Shown here in pieces: positions 12,407-13,991 of a stretch of 13,991 nt of DNA. Under the pieces are notes generated by a model, which searched no databases, was not told the origin of the DNA, and worked only from the letters and a program-made list of their open reading frames with translations. The DNA comes from Candidatus Moraniibacteriota bacterium (GTDB taxonomy: Bacteria; Patescibacteriota; Minisyncoccia; Moranbacterales; UBA11712): assembly GCA_003157295.1 (NCBI GenBank), contig PMJF01000029.1:3235-17225 (forward strand), written 5' to 3'. Each line of letters opens with the position of its first letter. The stretch's first letter is position 1. The position numbers and the translations under genes were made by a program.

Positions 12407-13057
12407 ATGGAAAATAATAATAACGAAAAGCAATCAGGTAAAAAAAATTCCGGCAGGAACAGGTTGATGCTGCTGGCCCTGCTGGCTTTTCTGGTCGCCG
12501 GGGCGGTCGCTCTCTTCTATATTTCCTTGTCGAAAAGCCGAGTATACGTCGAAAAATCGGCATTGGACGCTCCCGCCATCGATTTGTCTTCGCAAGGTGG
12601 GGGAGCTTTGCAGAAATTGTTTGTCAGGGTCGGCGACAAAGTGCAGGCAAATGAGCCAATCGCCCAGGTTGGAAACGATATTGTGAAGACTAAAGATCAA
12701 GGGGTAATTATTTCCATCAAAAATGACATCGGAAAAAATTTCACTCCCGGAGAGGCAGTTGCAAGTATGATAAATCCGGCCGATCTTCGAGTTATTGCTA
12801 GAGTTGAAGAGGATAAGGGACTTGGGGGCATCCAAATTGGGCAGAAAGCCATTTTCACGGTGGACGCTTTCGGCTCAAAACAATATGCAGGGATAGTCGA
12901 CGAGATCAGTCCCACGGCCAGAAGCGGAGACGTGGTCTTCAATATCTCCAATGTCCGCGAACTGCAAGAATTCAATGTAAAGATCCGCTTCAACGTTCTG
13001 TCGTATCCGGAACTCAAAAATGGCATGTCGGCCAAAGCTTGGATATATAAGGATTAG
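12407..13057 (+). CDS. Short HlyD-family adaptor lacking the helical hairpin
   Basis: A 216-aa adaptor-like protein. A polar N-terminus (1-19) precedes one membrane helix (20-40). Next come the two halves of a lipoyl-like domain, LQKLFVRVGDKVQANEPIAQ (68-87) and DQGVIISIKNDIGKNFTPGE (97-116), joined directly by about ten residues. The usual coiled-coil hairpin between them is absent. A beta-barrel follows (about 126-213), with DLRVIARVEED, GQKAIFTVDAF and PELKNGMSAKAW, the last a standard adaptor end motif. The membrane-proximal domain is missing. With no hairpin it could not reach an outer-membrane channel, which fits a single-membrane cell. The pump gene begins 5 bases after its stop, so this is the likely EmrA-like partner of that pump. 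No ribosome binding site is seen at its ATG. Confidence 0.88.
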   Translation: MENNNNEKQSGKKNSGRNRLMLLALLAFLVAGAVALFYISLSKSRVYVEKSALDAPAIDLSSQGGGALQKLFVRVGDKVQANEPIAQVGNDIVKTKDQGVIISIKNDIGKNFTPGEAVASMINPADLRVIARVEEDKGLGGIQIGQKAIFTVDAFGSKQYAGIVDEISPTARSGDVVFNISNVRELQEFNVKIRFNVLSYPELKNGMSAKAWIYKD

Positions 13058-13062
13058 CCAAT

Positions 13063-13991
13063 ATGCTCAAAAGATTGAAAAGAGCAAAAAATAATCCTGA
13101 TAATTTCCGCTGGCTGATCATGCTGACGGTCATCGTGGGAACATTTTTGGGGAGACTGGATCAGACAATCGTCAACTTGGCTCTACCGAAAATAATCGGC
13201 GAATTCAACATCACTGTTTCGTCCGCCGGATGGATCGCCACCGCTTATATTTTGGCGAACGCCATCTTCGTCCCTATTTGGGGGAAACTGGGCGACACAA
13301 TCGGGAGAAAGAAAATCTATATCTTAGGCTTTTCCATATTTATTTTTGGTTCGGTCTTGGCGGGTCTCGCTTGGAATTTCAGCTCGATGATAGTTTTTAG
13401 AGTTGTCCAGGCGATTGCGGTATCGGCGGATTATCCGACGGCGATGGCGATCGTGGCTGTCACGTTCAAAGAAGGAAAAGAAAGAGCCCAGGCTCTTGGG
13501 ATCTGGTCGGCCTCTTTCGCGGCGGCGGCCGTTTTCGGACCGCTCATCGGCGGACCGCTTATTGATAACTTCGGCTGGCGTTCGGTTTTTTTGGTTAATT
13601 TGCCCGTAGGCATAATTGGCCTTTTTATGGCTTTAGCTTTCATCCAAGAATCCGTTTCGGAAAAAAAGACGGTGAAATTTGACTGGTGGGGAGCGATCAC
13701 TTTGGGTTTGGCTCTTTCGGCGCTAGTTTTGGTCCTCGACAAGGGTTTGGAATGGGGATGGTTTTCTCTCAATAGCTTTTTTTCTTATGTGGCCACTCTT
13801 ATTTTCGGATACATATTTATTCGGATTGAGAAGAATCATAGTGAACCCATTGTTGATCTGAAGTTTTTCAAAATTGGGGCTTTTGTGAACACGTTGGCCA
13901 ATAATTTCATCGTCTTTATGGGCATGATGGGCGGGGTATTCTTGCTGCCGGTCTTTGCTCAGACATTCTTGGGATACAATGCGACAGAATC
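13063..13991 (+). CDS. DHA2-type MFS drug efflux transporter, 3'-truncated
   Basis: About 309 codons are visible and the frame stays open to the right edge; the family is usually ~480-550 residues with 14 helices. DHA2 pumps export drugs or other hydrophobic compounds using the proton gradient. Landmarks: TM1 region with GRLDQTIVNLALP (the LD.TIVN..LP signature of EmrB/QacA), motif A GKLGDTIGRKK in the loop after TM2 (about nt 13283-13315), motif C VFGPLIGGPL in TM5, and FGWRSVFLVNLPVG before TM6. The motif-B region reads FRVVQAIAVSADYPT, where QG.G is expected. The start at 13063 follows AAGGA (13050-13054) and lies 5 bases after the short adaptor gene, so the two are translated from one message and probably work as an EmrA/EmrB-like pair under the upstream MarR protein. 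Substrate is unknown. Confidence 0.93.
   Translation, partial: MLKRLKRAKNNPDNFRWLIMLTVIVGTFLGRLDQTIVNLALPKIIGEFNITVSSAGWIATAYILANAIFVPIWGKLGDTIGRKKIYILGFSIFIFGSVLAGLAWNFSSMIVFRVVQAIAVSADYPTAMAIVAVTFKEGKERAQALGIWSASFAAAAVFGPLIGGPLIDNFGWRSVFLVNLPVGIIGLFMALAFIQESVSEKKTVKFDWWGAITLGLALSALVLVLDKGLEWGWFSLNSFFSYVATLIFGYIFIRIEKNHSEPIVDLKFFKIGAFVNTLANNFIVFMGMMGGVFLLPVFAQTFLGYNATE

Overview
The window looks like a chromosomal piece of an uncultured small-genome bacterium, most likely of the Patescibacteria (Candidate Phyla Radiation), perhaps a Parcubacteria/Moranbacteria-type lineage. This is inference from gene style: several short or family-less proteins, two lipoproteins and a one-helix wall-hydrolase-like protein of kinds I associate with that group, tRNA genes without an encoded CCA, few Shine-Dalgarno sequences, and compact promoters. 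UGA is used as a stop (the gene ending at 10479, probably also the small gene ending at 3158), so the UGA=Gly code of Absconditabacteria/Gracilibacteria does not apply. All genes are on the + strand.

Region 1 (1-2930), housekeeping: a 5'-truncated ribonuclease Y, an HU-family nucleoid protein with its own promoter, tRNA-Pro(UGG), a 227-aa protein made of two diverged copies of one domain, and tRNA-Gly(UCC) followed by a terminator.

Region 2 (2941-7383), orphan genes: a 51-aa ORF overlaps the start of a 776-aa protein with a proline-rich stretch, a coiled-coil-like stretch, a glycine-rich core and a helical C-terminus. Next come 606 bp of repeat-bearing intergenic DNA and a solitary 280-aa gene with a near-consensus promoter and a ~175-nt leader that can be folded into several stems next to the ribosome binding site. 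A 49-bp direct repeat (47/49 identical) brackets this gene. A 55-aa two-helix membrane protein follows, apparently leaderless.

Region 3 (7440-10479), envelope: a lipoprotein driven by a perfect-consensus promoter, a membrane-anchored glucosaminidase/lysozyme-like protein preceded by a terminator-like hairpin, then a second lipoprotein and a cysteine-rich single-pass protein that look co-transcribed.

Region 4 (10663-13991), efflux operon: a MarR-family regulator with a palindrome between its promoter and its probable true start, an HlyD/AcrA-type adaptor, a palindrome-rich repeat, a second and much shorter adaptor, and a DHA2 (EmrB/QacA-type) MFS transporter cut by the right edge. The arrangement resembles emrRAB, with two adaptors instead of one.

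The least explained parts are the 5938-6087 leader with its orphan gene, the 49-bp repeat family, the self-duplicated 227-aa protein, and the two-adaptor efflux operon.
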